The notes beneath the pieces are model-generated. The model saw only the letters and a program-made list of their open reading frames with translations. It was not told the DNA's origin and did not search any database. The position numbers and the translations under genes are program-made. This document shows, in pieces, positions 22,901-34,900 of a DNA stretch of 64,000 bases; within the stretch, counting starts at the first letter, position 1; the number at the start of each line of letters is the position of its first letter. Source of the stretch: Macrotis lagotis (lineage: Eukaryota; Chordata; Mammalia; Peramelemorphia; Peramelidae); contig NC_133658.1 of NCBI RefSeq assembly GCF_037893015.1, forward strand, positions 139,915,822 through 139,979,821. The letters run 5' to 3'.

Positions 22901-25900
22901 AGCTGTGAAAATTGTTTCCCGGCATTCTGCTTTCCTTCTAATCTTGGTTGCATTAGTTTTATTTGAACAAAACCTTTTTAATTTAATGTAGTCAAAATTG
23001 TCCATTTTTCACTTTTTAATGCTCTTTTTTTTTTAAGGTTTTTGCAAGGCAAATGGGGTTAAGTGGCTTGCCCAAGGCCACACAGCTAGGTAATTATTAA
23101 GTGTCTGAGACTGGATTTGAACCCAGAGACTTCTGACTCCAGGGCCAGTGCTTTGTCCACTGCACCACCTAGCCGCCCCATTTAATGCTCTTTTTAAATT
23201 AAAGATTTTATTTATTTTAAGTTTTACAATTTTTCCCCCAATCTTACTCCTTCCCCCCCCCGAAAGCAATCTGTCAGTCTTTACATTGTTTCCCTGTTGT
23301 ACATTGATATAAATTGAATGTGACGAGAGAGAAATCACATCCTTAAGGAAGAAACAAGGATAAGAGATAACGAGATCAGACATTGAGATTTCAATTTTTT
23401 TTTCTAAATTAAAGGGAATAGCCCTTGAACTTCGTTCAAACTCCACAGTTTTTTATCTGGATACAGATGGTATTCTCCACTGCAGACAGCCTAAAATTGT
23501 CCCTGATTGTTGCACTGATGGAATGAGTAAGTCCATCAAGGTTAATCATCACCCCCATGTTGCTGTTAGGGTATACAGTGTTTTTCTGATTCTGCTCATC
23601 TCATTCAGCATCAGTTCATGCAAATCCCTCCAGGCTTCCCTAAATTCCTGTCCCTCTTGCTTTCTAATAGAACAATAGTGTTCCATGACATACATATACC
23701 ATAGTTTGCTAAGCCATTTCCCAATTGAAGGACATTTACTTGATTTCCAATTCTTTGCCACCACAAACAGGGCTGCTATGAATATTTTTTGTACAAGTGA
23801 TGTTTTTACCCTTTTTCATCATCTCTTCAAGTGTATCGACCCAGTAATGGTATTGCTGGATCAAAGGGTATGCACATTTTTGTTGCCTTTTGGGCGTAGT
23901 TCCAAATTTCTCTCCAAAAAGGTTGGATGAATTCACAGCTCTACCAACAATGTAATAGTGTCCCAGATTTCCCACCACCCTTCCAACAATGATCTTATCC
24001 TTTCTGGTCATATTGACCAGTCTGAGAGGTGTGGGGTGGTACCTCAGAGAAGCTTTAATTTGCATTTCTCTAATAATTAATGATTTAGAGCAATTTTTCA
24101 TATGGCTATGGATTGCTTTGATTTCCTCTTCTGTAAATTGCCTTTGCATATCCTTTGACCATTTGTCAACTGGGGAATGGCTTTTTTTAAAATATGACTC
24201 AGTTCTCTGTATATTTTAGAAATGAGTCCTTTGTCAGAATCATTAGTTGTAAAGATGGTTTCCCAATTTACTACATTTATTTTTAGATTTTTCAAGGCAA
24301 TGGGGTTAAGTGGCTTGCCCAAGGCCACAGGGCTAGGTAATTATTAAGTATCTGAGGTCACATTTGAACCCAGGTACTCCTGACTCCAAGGCTGGTGCTC
24401 TATTCACTGCACCACCTAGCCGCCCCTACATTTCTTTTGATCTTGGTTACAGTGGTTTTATCTGTGCAAAATTTAATGTAATGTAATTAATGTTAATTGA
24501 AATCATGTAGTTTGTTTTTGGTGATGCTCTACATCTCTTCCTCAGTCATAAACTGCTCCCCTTTCCATAGATCTGATAGGTAAATTAGTCCTTGATCTTC
24601 TAATTTGCTTATAGTATTGTTTTTTTGAATCCTGTGTCCATTTGGATCTTTTCTTGGTATAGGATGTGAGGTGTTGGTCTAATACATACTAACTTCCAAT
24701 TTTCCCAGCAGCTTTTATCAAAGAGAGAGTTTTTATCCCAGTAGTTGAACTCTTTGGGTTTATCAAACAGCAGATTACTATAATCATTTTCTGCTATTGC
24801 ACCTAGTCTATACCATTGGTCCATCACTCTATTTCTTAGTCAATACCAGACAGTTTTGATGACTGCTGCTTTATAATATAATTTAGATCAGGTAAGGCTA
24901 AGTCCCCTTCTTTTGCCCTTTTTTTTTTCATTAAATCCCTGGAAATTCTTGACTTTTTATTTCTCATATTAATTTACTTACAACTTTTTCTGACTCATTA
25001 ATTTTTTTGTAATTTTGATTGGTAGGGCACTAAACAGGTAGTTTAGTTTTGGTAGAATTGTCATTTTTATTATATTAGCTCTACCTATCCATGAGCAGTT
25101 GATATTTGCCCAGTTATTTAAATCTGATTTAATTTGTGTGAGAAGTGTTTTATAATTGTTTTCAAAAAGTTTCTGAGTTTGCCTTGGCAAATAGACTCCC
25201 AGGTATTTTATATTGTCTGGATATGGAATTTCTCTTTCTAGCTCTTCCTGCTGTATCTTGTTGGTCATATATAGAAAAGTTGAGAATTTATGAGGGTTTA
25301 TTTTATATCCTGCAACTTTGCTAAAATTGCTAATTGTTTCCAGTATTTTTTTTGGATAATTTCTTGAGATTCTCTAGTTATACCATCATGTCATTTGCAA
25401 AGAGTGAGAGTTTTGTCTCTTCCTTCCCAATTCTTATTCCTTCAATTTCTTTTTCTTCTCTAATTGCTGAGGCTAACATTTCTAATACGATATTGAATAG
25501 TAGTGGTGATAATGGGCATCCTTGTTTCACTTCTGTTTTTATTGGGAATGCCTCTAGCCTCTCCCCATTGAATATAATACTTGTTGATGGTTTCAGATAG
25601 ATACTGCTAATTGTTCTAAGGAACAGTCCTCTTTCTTGTTTGGTCATAAATTCCTCTCCCCTCCATAGATCTATTTTTTGTTCTCGTAATTGTCTTATGG
25701 TATTATCCTTTATGTCTAAATCCTATATTCATTTCAACCTTATCTTGGTATAGAGCATGAAATGTTAGTCTGTGACTAGTTTTTGTCATATTGTGTTCCA
25801 GTTTTCCCAGCAGTTTGTTAAATAGGGAGTTCCTATCCCAGAAGCTAAAGGCTTTGGGTTTATCAAACAGTATATTACCATAATCATTTACTACTGTTTC

Positions 25901-28900
25901 TTTTATAGCTAATCTGTAGAGATTCACTTCTCTATTTCTTGGTCAGTACTAGACATTTTTCATGATTGCTATCTTATAGTTTTAGATCTGGTACATCTAG
26001 GCCACCTTCCTTTGCATTTTTTTATTAGTTCCTTTAATATTCTTGACCCTTTGTTCCTCCAGAGGAATTTTGTTATTTTTTTCCTAGCTCTGTAAAATAT
26101 TGTTTTGATTTTTCTCACTAATTTTTAATTGATTATTTTTATTGGCTGCTTCTCTACAGGTCTGTGTTCTCCCCCATCCTCCAAAATACCCTCCTCATTT
26201 GATTCATCCCCTATAGTGCTCCCCCCTCTATCTCTCTTTTTGTCGCTAAATTCCTTAAGAAATCCTCTCCTCACTGTCTTAACTCTATAAAGTTTGCTTC
26301 TGATCTCATTTAACCGAAACTACTATCTCCAGTTATCAATGATTTCTTACTTGCCAAAGTTAATACCTTTTCTCAATCCTTATCCTTTTTGATCTCTCTG
26401 CAGCTTTTCTCTTCAAGCTTTTATGATACTATTCTCCTTAGTACCTATCTGACTGCTCTTTCTGTCTTCTTTAAAGATGGATCTTCATCTGGGTCATCTT
26501 CACTAAATATGGATATTGCTCAGGGCTCTATCCTGGGTTATTTATACTATTTTACCTGGTGATCTCTAGGTACCAAGAACTTAGTTATTATGATTCTTTT
26601 ATCTATTTATCTAGTCATAACCTCCAATTTTGCTTCTCCATCTACTTAACTTGACTGGATGTTCCATAGACGTGTTAAAATTCATTATCTCCCGAGGCAG
26701 GGTTAGAGTTAGTGGTTTTAGAGTTTAACCCTGACCTAAATGTGGGCTCTAACCCTTCCTTCTCCTAAGCTCATCGTTATTTTTTTTGAACTTGAAATCT
26801 TTTATTTAATATTCTCATTTTGTACAAATAATGTTTTTTTACATTAATAAAATATTCTTGTTTAAGAGTAAACGAGGGGCAGCTAGGTGGCACAGTGAAT
26901 AGAGCACCAGCCTTGGAGTCAGGAGTACCTGGGTTCAAATCCGACCTCAGACACTTAATTACCTAGTCGTGTGGCCTTGGGCAAGCCACTTAACCCCATT
27001 GCCTTGAAAATCTAAAAAAAAAAAGAGTAAATGAAATACCCCCCCCATAAATATAGACTTGCTTGAGTGTTAAAAGTAAAGGGGAGAGGAAAAAAAAATT
27101 AAAATTACAAAAATAATAGTAATAATTGTAGGTATGGCCAGGTGGTGCAATGGACGGAGCACTAGCCCTGGAGCCATGAGCACCCAAGCCCACATCTGGC
27201 CCCATATACCCAACAATCAGCCATGTGACATGAAAGCCACCCGAACCCCACTGCCCTGCAAAAACCAAAAAAAAAAAAAAACCACCCAAAATAAAATGGT
27301 AATAATAATAGGGGTGGCTGAGTGGCGGACAGAGCATTGGCCCTTGAGCCAGGAGCACCCGGGTCCAAATCCGGCCTCAGACACCCAGTGATCACCCTGC
27401 TATGCGGCCCCAGGCAGGCCACCCAGCCCCATTTGCCCTGCACCCCCCCCCCCCAAATAATAATAATAAAAAATGTGCTTGAATTTTTGTTCCAACACCA
27501 ACAACTCTGTCATGGGTGGATCACATTCTTTATAATAAGTCCATCGCAAAAGTTACTTCCATATTTTTCCAATGTTGCCATTGCTGATCGTAACTCCGTC
27601 CTTTCGTATTTCTCCACTACCATGTGTATATTTTCACTCTCCTTTCACTCTGACTCTGCTGTAGGGTAGCTGAGTGGTGCAGCAGACAGATCCCCAGCTC
27701 TGGGGCCAAGAGGCCCTGAGCCCCCATACCACCCCTTAGGCCCAGCATTTACCTGGCCCTATGGTCCCATACAGGCCATCCAATCCCAGCCCCTTGCAAG
27801 AAGTAAAAAAGAAAAATGTGTTGTATCTGACCACTCACCCCCTATGGTCCATCCTCTCCTCCATCACTCACATCCCCCCCCTTCCCCCTGTCCCCCCCTT
27901 ATTACTCCAGATGCCTATACCCCATTGAGTATATATGCTGTTTCCTCTCCTAGCCACCTCTGATGAGAGCAAAGATTCCCTCATTACCCCTTGCCTTCCT
28001 CCCTTCCATATCATTGCAATGGCTCATTGTAATAAAGAAAAATCTTATTATATGAAATATCTTGGCCTATTCCCCCCTCTCCTTTTTCTTTCTCCCATTA
28101 CATTTCCCTTTTTCCTATTGACTCCATTTTTACACCATATTTTATCTTCAAATTCAGCTTCCTCCTGTGCTTCAACTATAAAAGCTCCCTCTACCTGCTC
28201 TATTAATTGAGAAGGTTCATATGAGTATTATCAGTGTCATTTTTCTATGCAGAAATACATGCAGTTCATCATCATTAAGTCCCTCATATTTTCCTCCTCT
28301 CCTCCACTCTCTATGCTTCACCCGAGTCCTGTATCTGAAGATCAAACCTTCTGTTCAGCTCTGGCCATTCCAAAAGGAACATTTGAAATTCCCCTGGTTC
28401 ATTGAAAGTCCATCTTTTTCCCTGGAAGAGGACATTCAGCCTTGTTGGGTAGTTGATTCTTGGCTGCATTCTAAGCTCTTTTGCCTTCCAGTATATTATA
28501 TTCCAAGCCCTATGAGCTTCCAATGTAGTTGCTGCTAAGTCGTGTGTGATCCTAACTGCAGCTCCACGATATTTGAATTGTGTCCTTCTGGCTGCTTGTA
28601 ATATTTTCTCTTTTACTTGGGAGTTCTGGAATTTGGCTGTAATATTCCTAGGGGTTGGTTTTTTGGGATCTCTTTCTCGGGGGGATCGGTGGATTCTCTC
28701 CATTTCTATTTTGCCCTCTGCTTCTAGAATATCAGGGCAATTTTCCTGTAGTAATTCTTTGAAAATGATGTCAAGGCTCTTTTCCTGATCATGACATTCA
28801 GGTATTCCAATAATTTTTAAATTATCTTTCCTAAGTCTGTTTTCCATATCAGTTGTTTTTTCAATGAGATATTTCACATTTTCTTCTAATTTTTCATTTT

Positions 28901-31900
28901 TTTGGTTTTGAAGTAATCCTGGTTTCTCATAAATTCATCAGTCTCTCTGGGTTCTAGTCTTTGTCTGAAGGATCTGTTTTCCTCAGAGAGTTTTCTTATC
29001 TCTTTTTCCATCTGGCCAATTTTGCTTTTTAAAGCATTCTTCTCCTTAATAACTTTTTAAACTGTTTTATCCATTTGACCTAAGCTGGTTTTTAGCATGC
29101 TATTTTCTTCAGCATTCTTTTGGATTTCCTTTGACTAGGCTGCTGACTTCATTTACATGTTTTTCCTGCATCTCTCTCATTTCTTTTCCCAGTTTTTCTT
29201 CTAACTCCCTCATTTGATTTTCAAAGTCTTTTTTGAGCTCTGTCATAGCCTGAGCCCAATTTCTATTTTTCTTGGAGTCTTTAGATGCAGGAACTTGTGC
29301 TTCCTCAAATTCAGACTGAGTATTTAGATCCTTCTTGGGCTCATATGAAAAATATTTCTCAATGCTGTTCCTCTTTTTTCTCTGCTTGCTCATTTTCCCA
29401 GCCTGAGCCTGGTTTTGGGGTGCTTCCTGAGCTTTTGGGACACTCCCACAAGGGTCTCGGTGTGTGAGGCTCTGTCCTCCCTCCTGGTCTTTGAATGACC
29501 ATATGCGCCCCCACGGGGCTGAGGTGGGGGGGGGCTGTTGTTCTATGGGGGGCCTAGACTGAGATCAGGATCTGAATGTGGTCAAAGCCCCAGAGTCCTG
29601 TTCCAGGGACAGAGCTCTGCAGTCTCTCTTCACTCCCCTCCCTCAGCTCAATGGGCTCATGCCTTGGGGGCTCCTGCTATTGGCTCTGCCTGCTTCTGTT
29701 TCCTGGAACTCCTCTGGCCATGCTGCTCTCTGTGTGCCCTGAGGGCTGGGCTTCATGTGCTTGCTCTGGCAGAGGTCCCTCCCCCCTTGTTCCCCCAATT
29801 TTGCCTGGTGCTCCCTGGGGTGTAGCTCAGGAGACTCTTTCTTTCGCTCTGGTGGGCCTCCCCTCCAACCCCAGGGAGCAGAGCCTTTCTGCTCTTTTCT
29901 GGGTTACCTTGAGTAGAACTGTCTCACTGGGTCCCTCTGTGGGTTCTGTCTCTCGAAAATTTAGTTAGAGTTCTTAGCTTACGAGTTTTATGAGAGAGCG
30001 CCTAAGACATGATCTGTTCTTGTCACCATCTTGCCCCCCCCCCTTAAGCTTATTGTTATTCCAGGGCACCACCAACCTAGAATTACCCAGACTCATAAAC
30101 CAGGTGTCATTTTTCTGTTCTATTACTTTACCTCTTGTATCTAAATTAAACTAAATCCTGTCAATTTTCCTTACATCTGTTATATGGATTTGCTCCTTTC
30201 TTTCTGACACTCTCTATTTAGATGTAGACCTTTATCACCTCATGCCTGAACTGTTACAAATAGTCTGCTACTTGGTCTCCCTGCTTTTCAAGGCTTCTCA
30301 CTTTAACTTTTATCCAAGCTCTTCATAAGCTGGCTTCTTCCTGCCAGTCCAGTCTTTTTGCTACCTTATTAACCCTTACACGTGATGCTGTCCTTGCTTC
30401 CTTGCTGTCCTTGAAGTAATAAGATATTCTGTCTTTCAGTTCCATGCATTTGCACTGACTCTCCCACATTCCTGCCATCTGACTAACATGGCTTTCTTCA
30501 AGTTGTAGCCAAAATCCCACCTTCTAAATAAGCCTTTCCCTATTTCTCTGTTTATTATTTCCAATTTATTATATGTGTGTATGTATATGTGTATGTGTGT
30601 TTGTGTGTATACAGGCATCTTGTTTTTTCATGTCTTCTTCATTAGAATGAACTTGAAAGGAAGAACTGTCACCACATTTTTTGTATTTAGTGTTTTAATA
30701 TTAGCACAGAGTAAGTGCTTAATAATTGCTTATTGATTTGACTTGAACATTAATTACTTGAGATAATCTAGAGGAGAACAAATAAGATGATGGAGGGAAG
30801 CTTAATCATGTCATAATGAAGGATTGTTAAAGGAACTGGATATATTTAGCTTGGAGAGTTGAAGATTTAAAGGTAGGTGAACATAATTACCTATTGTCTT
30901 CAGCTGTCTCAAGGATTGTCATATGGAAAATGAATCTTAAAATTTTTATTTATTTTTTCCCATGAGGACAAAACTAGAATAAATGGGTTGAGTTACACAA
31001 GCATAGATTTGATTCATTGTAAGAACTAGACTTGATAATTTAACATTAATATTCTAGAGCAGGGGTGGGATGTTTGGTTCACAGCTGTATAAGACCTGAG
31101 AAATCATTTGGTCTGGTGCTGCCATGGCAACCACAATCAGCGCTCAAGATTCAATAAATCTGGGAACTTTTTAGAGGAATTAAATGTTTGGCTAAATGTG
31201 GCAGGCTAATTTTAAAGTTTTTATCCTTGGCATAAAAAAGTTTTCCCACCCCTGTTCTAGAGGATAGTTTTACGATGAGTATTGTTGGTTGGTTCTTGTC
31301 CTTTGTTGTTGAAGAAGACCAAAATGACATCACTATGTTTGAGACCAATTACAATGTGTCTGATTTAGACTAGTCAGACTAATATGAGCTTGGAATGTTT
31401 TACCACAGGTCGGGCACAAATAGTCCATGTGAACACCTGGGATTCATATTCTAAACTTATGGACATCACGTTTCCTTTGAACTGCTTCAATTCTGCCCTT
31501 CTTATAGAGTCCAGCCCCCTCACTGATGAGGGCACACCATGCCATATGATCCTATGCCAGAGTCTCCCATCAATTCTAAAGTTCTTCAATGAGACCTTCA
31601 GGGTGTCCTTGTATCACTTCTTCCAACCCCCTTTTGAGTGCTTGCCTTGTGTGAGTTCTCTTTTTTTTTTTAGGTTTTTATTTTTATTTTTTTTTAGGTT
31701 TTTGTAAGGCAGATGGGGTTAAGTGGCTTTGCCCAAGGCCACACAGCTAGGTAATTATTAAGTATTTGAGACGGATTTGAACCCAGGTACTCCTGACTCC
31801 AGGGCTGGTGCTTTATCCATTGTGCCACCTAGCCGCACCCTTGTTTGAGTTCTCCATAGAATAAGTCTTTTTAACAATTGTACTTCTGGCATTCTAAAAC

Positions 31901-34900
31901 AACGTGACTAACCCATTGTACTTGCACTCTCTGTAGTAATGTTTGAAAGCTGGGCAGTTTAGTTCAAGATAGGCCCTCAGTATCTGTTATCTTTTTCTGC
32001 CAGGTTATCTTCAGACTCTTAAGACAATTTAAATGGAAGTGATTCAGTTTCCTGACATGGCCCTAGTAGACTGTTCAGTTTTCACAGGCATATAGCAGTG
32101 AGGTCAGCACAACAGCTCTGTAGACCTTCAGTTTGGTAGTTAGTCTTATATCTCTTTTCTCCCACACTTTGTTTCGGAGCCTCCCAAATACTGAGCTAAC
32201 TCTAGCAGTGTGTGTTTCAATCTCCTTGTCAATGTGTACCTCCTTGGAAAGGACACTGCCGAGATAAGTGAACTTGTCCATAGTATTCAAAATAACTCCA
32301 TTTGCTGTATTCAATGATTCCATATATGGATGGTGTGGTGCTGGCTGATGGAGCACTTGGTATTAATTGTTAGGTGGTCTATCTATATTTTGTTGCATCT
32401 CAACTTCAGAGGCTACATTGAATGCACAGTCATCTACAAACTGAAGATCATGCACCAACATTCCCTCCACTTTTGTCTTGGCTTGTAATCTTTTCAAGTT
32501 GAAGAATTTACCATGTGTGCAGTAGCTAACCTGTTCATCCACAGTGAAGGCGTTTGATAACATGGCTGCAGGACACATCCTTGTTTTACTCCATTAGTGA
32601 TTGGGAAATCTCGAGAGCATCTTCCACTATCCAGAGTCATGGCTAGCATGTCTTCATGGAATTGATGTACAATATTGAACTTCTCTGGGCAACCAAATCT
32701 TGGCATCATTTTCCATAAACCCTCATGATTGACAATATCAAAGGATTCAGTCAGATCTACAGATGTTGTATACAGACTTCTGTTCTGTTTCTGGCATTTT
32801 TCTTGGAGTTGTCAGGCAACAAACACCATATCGATGGTTTCTCTACCTTTCTAAAATCACACTGCCTCTCAGTGTGGTGACCATCTTCCAGGTGAAGGAT
32901 CAGTCTATCGAGAAGGACTCTGACAAGAATCTTACCAGCAGTGACTAGAAGAGAAATAATCTTGTGATTGTCACAGGACATTTTAGTTCCTTGAGCTTTA
33001 TAGAGGACAACAGAGGCATCCTTGAATTCTTGGGGGGATAATCTCTTCAAGCCATATAAACTGGAAATTTTCAGTCAGTTTTTGGATAAGCAATGGACTT
33101 CCCCACCTTTTAGATTTCAGCTGGAATAGAATCAGCACCAGGTGCTTTGCCACATGGAAGGAATCTAATGGCATTCAAAACTTATTCAGTTGGAACTTCA
33201 GTAGGAATGGATTGACTGCAACTTGAGGTAAACTGTCGATGGCTTTTGCATTGATTGACAATGGTCTGTTTAGAACACTATGTAAAGTGTTCAGTCTATT
33301 TCTCTAGGATCATGTCCCTGTTGTTGATCGATGGGGATCAATCAGCATTGAGTAGTTGAGATGCACCTTATGTCTTTGACCCATAAATAGCCTTAAAGGC
33401 ATCATAAAGCATTTAGGTTTATTACTGTCTCCATAAAACTGAATTTCATCTACCTTCTTACTGAACCAAGATTTGCATCTCTCTAAGCTTCACTAGTACT
33501 TTACTTTTGATAAAATTAAGTGATGCCTTTTTAGAAATAGATGAACTATCCTGCTGGTGAATCCTGTGGAGTACTCATTTTTCATTTAGCAACTTCCCCA
33601 TCATTTTCATCAAACCAGTCTTTTTATTTGTGAGTGTTCTGGCTCAGATGAGCAAATGAAGCCTGTACACCAGATCTCTGAAAGCTGCCCACTCTTTTTC
33701 TTCTCCACTATTGCCAACTATGTTATCTCAGTTTTCCCTCCAAGTTAGCAACAAATTGTTCCCACTCAGAGAGACACTCTAATCTCTTGACGTTAATTCT
33801 TCTAGTATTCTTTTTGCTTTGGGGCCGCTGCTTTGATTGAATGTGAATATTTCGATTGGAGTGGATGAGTCTGTGATCAATCCATCATTCTGCACCACAC
33901 ATTGCCTTTGTCACTCTCACATCCTGTCTGCCTGTTCTCCTTAGAATCACTTAGTCTAATAGATACCAATGTTTGCTATGAGGGTACATCCAAGGCAGTT
34001 TTATTGCATTTTAGGTAAATGGAAGACAGTGTTTGTGATGAGAAGATTATGAGATATACAAGCCTTCAGTAGTAGGTGACTATTGTTGTTGCTGTTTCCA
34101 ACTCCATTCCTCCCAAGGACTCCCTGCCATTTCTGGTAACCTGAGCCTATGCTAGCCTTAAAAGTCACCCAGAATTATGAACTTATCCTCCTTTGATACA
34201 CTGATGATAAGGGTCTCCATGTCCAAATACAATTTTTCATTAATTTCATCAGTGTTCATTATGGTGGGAACATAGGCACTGATGACATTTTCCAGAAGTT
34301 GCAATCTCATTGTCATGAGCCTGTCATTCACTCCTTTTGGTAGGCATTCAAGAATGTTGACTAGATTAGTTTTGATTGCAAAATCTACTAATGCACTCCC
34401 CTTCACTGAGGTCACTCTAGAAAAATGTGTGTATCCAGCTCTTGACATCACTAAGCTGACTTTCATTGGCCACTCTTGTATCACTCAGGGCTGCTATTTG
34501 GATAAGATAACTGCTGAGTTTTCTCACAACAAGAGCTGTTCATCTTTCAGGTCTATTTAATCTTGTGTTATCTATGAGTGTGTGCATGATCCATTCATAG
34601 ATGGTGAGTGGGATCCTTTTTGAAGAAATTTTTGTAGATTTTTTTTGTGATTTGACTGCACTGTGTGATCCCTTTCTGTTGCAGTAATCAAGCCAGGGTT
34701 GGGTTAGCAGTCAGTTTTTAGGGTAGCCCTTTCCTCACATCAGTAGATGAGTAGTGCTATCCTTAAAAGGCCTGCTCAGTTACCCAGGGGCTGCCAAATC
34801 TCCCTGCTACAACTGGGCCTGGGCTGTGATTACAACTCCCAGTTTATCCATACCTGCTGCTTTGTCACTTGCCTGTCACCACAGGACTTTGAGGAATGGT

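Larger units (their letters stand above)
23205..25640 (-). mobile_element. Younger LINE-1, antisense, from the RT domain to the 3' end
   Basis: About 2.4 kb with its 3' end on the low-coordinate side (C-rich tract on the plus strand). Frames in order carry RT motifs ([17 protein letters not shown]), [31 protein letters not shown] and the ORF2 C-terminus. The catalytic FADD reads FAND, so the RT is dead even apart from stops. It sits inside the older LINE-1, whose homologous sequence resumes at about 25641. A target duplication at the 5' end is not convincing. Confidence 0.85.
20589..26112 (-). mobile_element. Older LINE-1, antisense, interrupted by four insertions
   Basis: TCTCACTAATTTT is duplicated exactly at 20576-20588 and 26113-26125. 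Its own pieces are 20589-21036, 21207-21841, 22892-23039, 23196-23204 and about 25641-26112. The last encodes the ORF2 phrase [20 protein letters not shown]. Its 3' end is at the low-coordinate side. It is 5'-truncated within ORF2 and full of stops. Confidence 0.75.
26782..30044 (-). mobile_element. HAL1-like (ORF1-only) LINE-1 derivative with both ends
   Basis: A 3.26 kb antisense element flanked by a 16-bp duplication, TAAGCTCATCGTTATT and TAAGCTTATTGTTATT (two differences). From the 5' end it has a GC-rich leader (29394-30044) starting with a G run, ORF1 in two pieces (29393-28311), then about 1.5 kb of 3' sequence to an A-rich tail. No ORF2 sequence (EN or RT) lies between ORF1 and the tail. 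That is the definition of half-L1 elements, known from marsupials and other mammals. Confidence 0.75.
19470..30760 (+). mobile_element. Ancient CR1/L2/L3-type LINE, split into three blocks
   Basis: Blocks at 19470-20588, 26126-26781 and 30061-30760 read in the same order and orientation as one old LINE. The middle block holds the fossil RT phrase GCTCAGGGCTCTATCCTGGG (decayed QGSVLGP motif). The last ends with CACAGAGTAAGTGCTTAATA, typical of the 3' tail. The gaps between blocks are exactly the LINE-1 and HAL1-like insertions defined by target duplications. The ORF2 is full of stops. Confidence 0.65.

Noticed and set aside
23033..23446. 137-codon antisense frame
   Set aside because: It runs through LINE-1 3' UTR and SINE sequence and has no protein similarity I recognise.
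29538..29968. Plus-strand frames of 95 and 130 codons
   Set aside because: They are antisense to the GC-rich leader of the HAL1-like element; no domain is visible.
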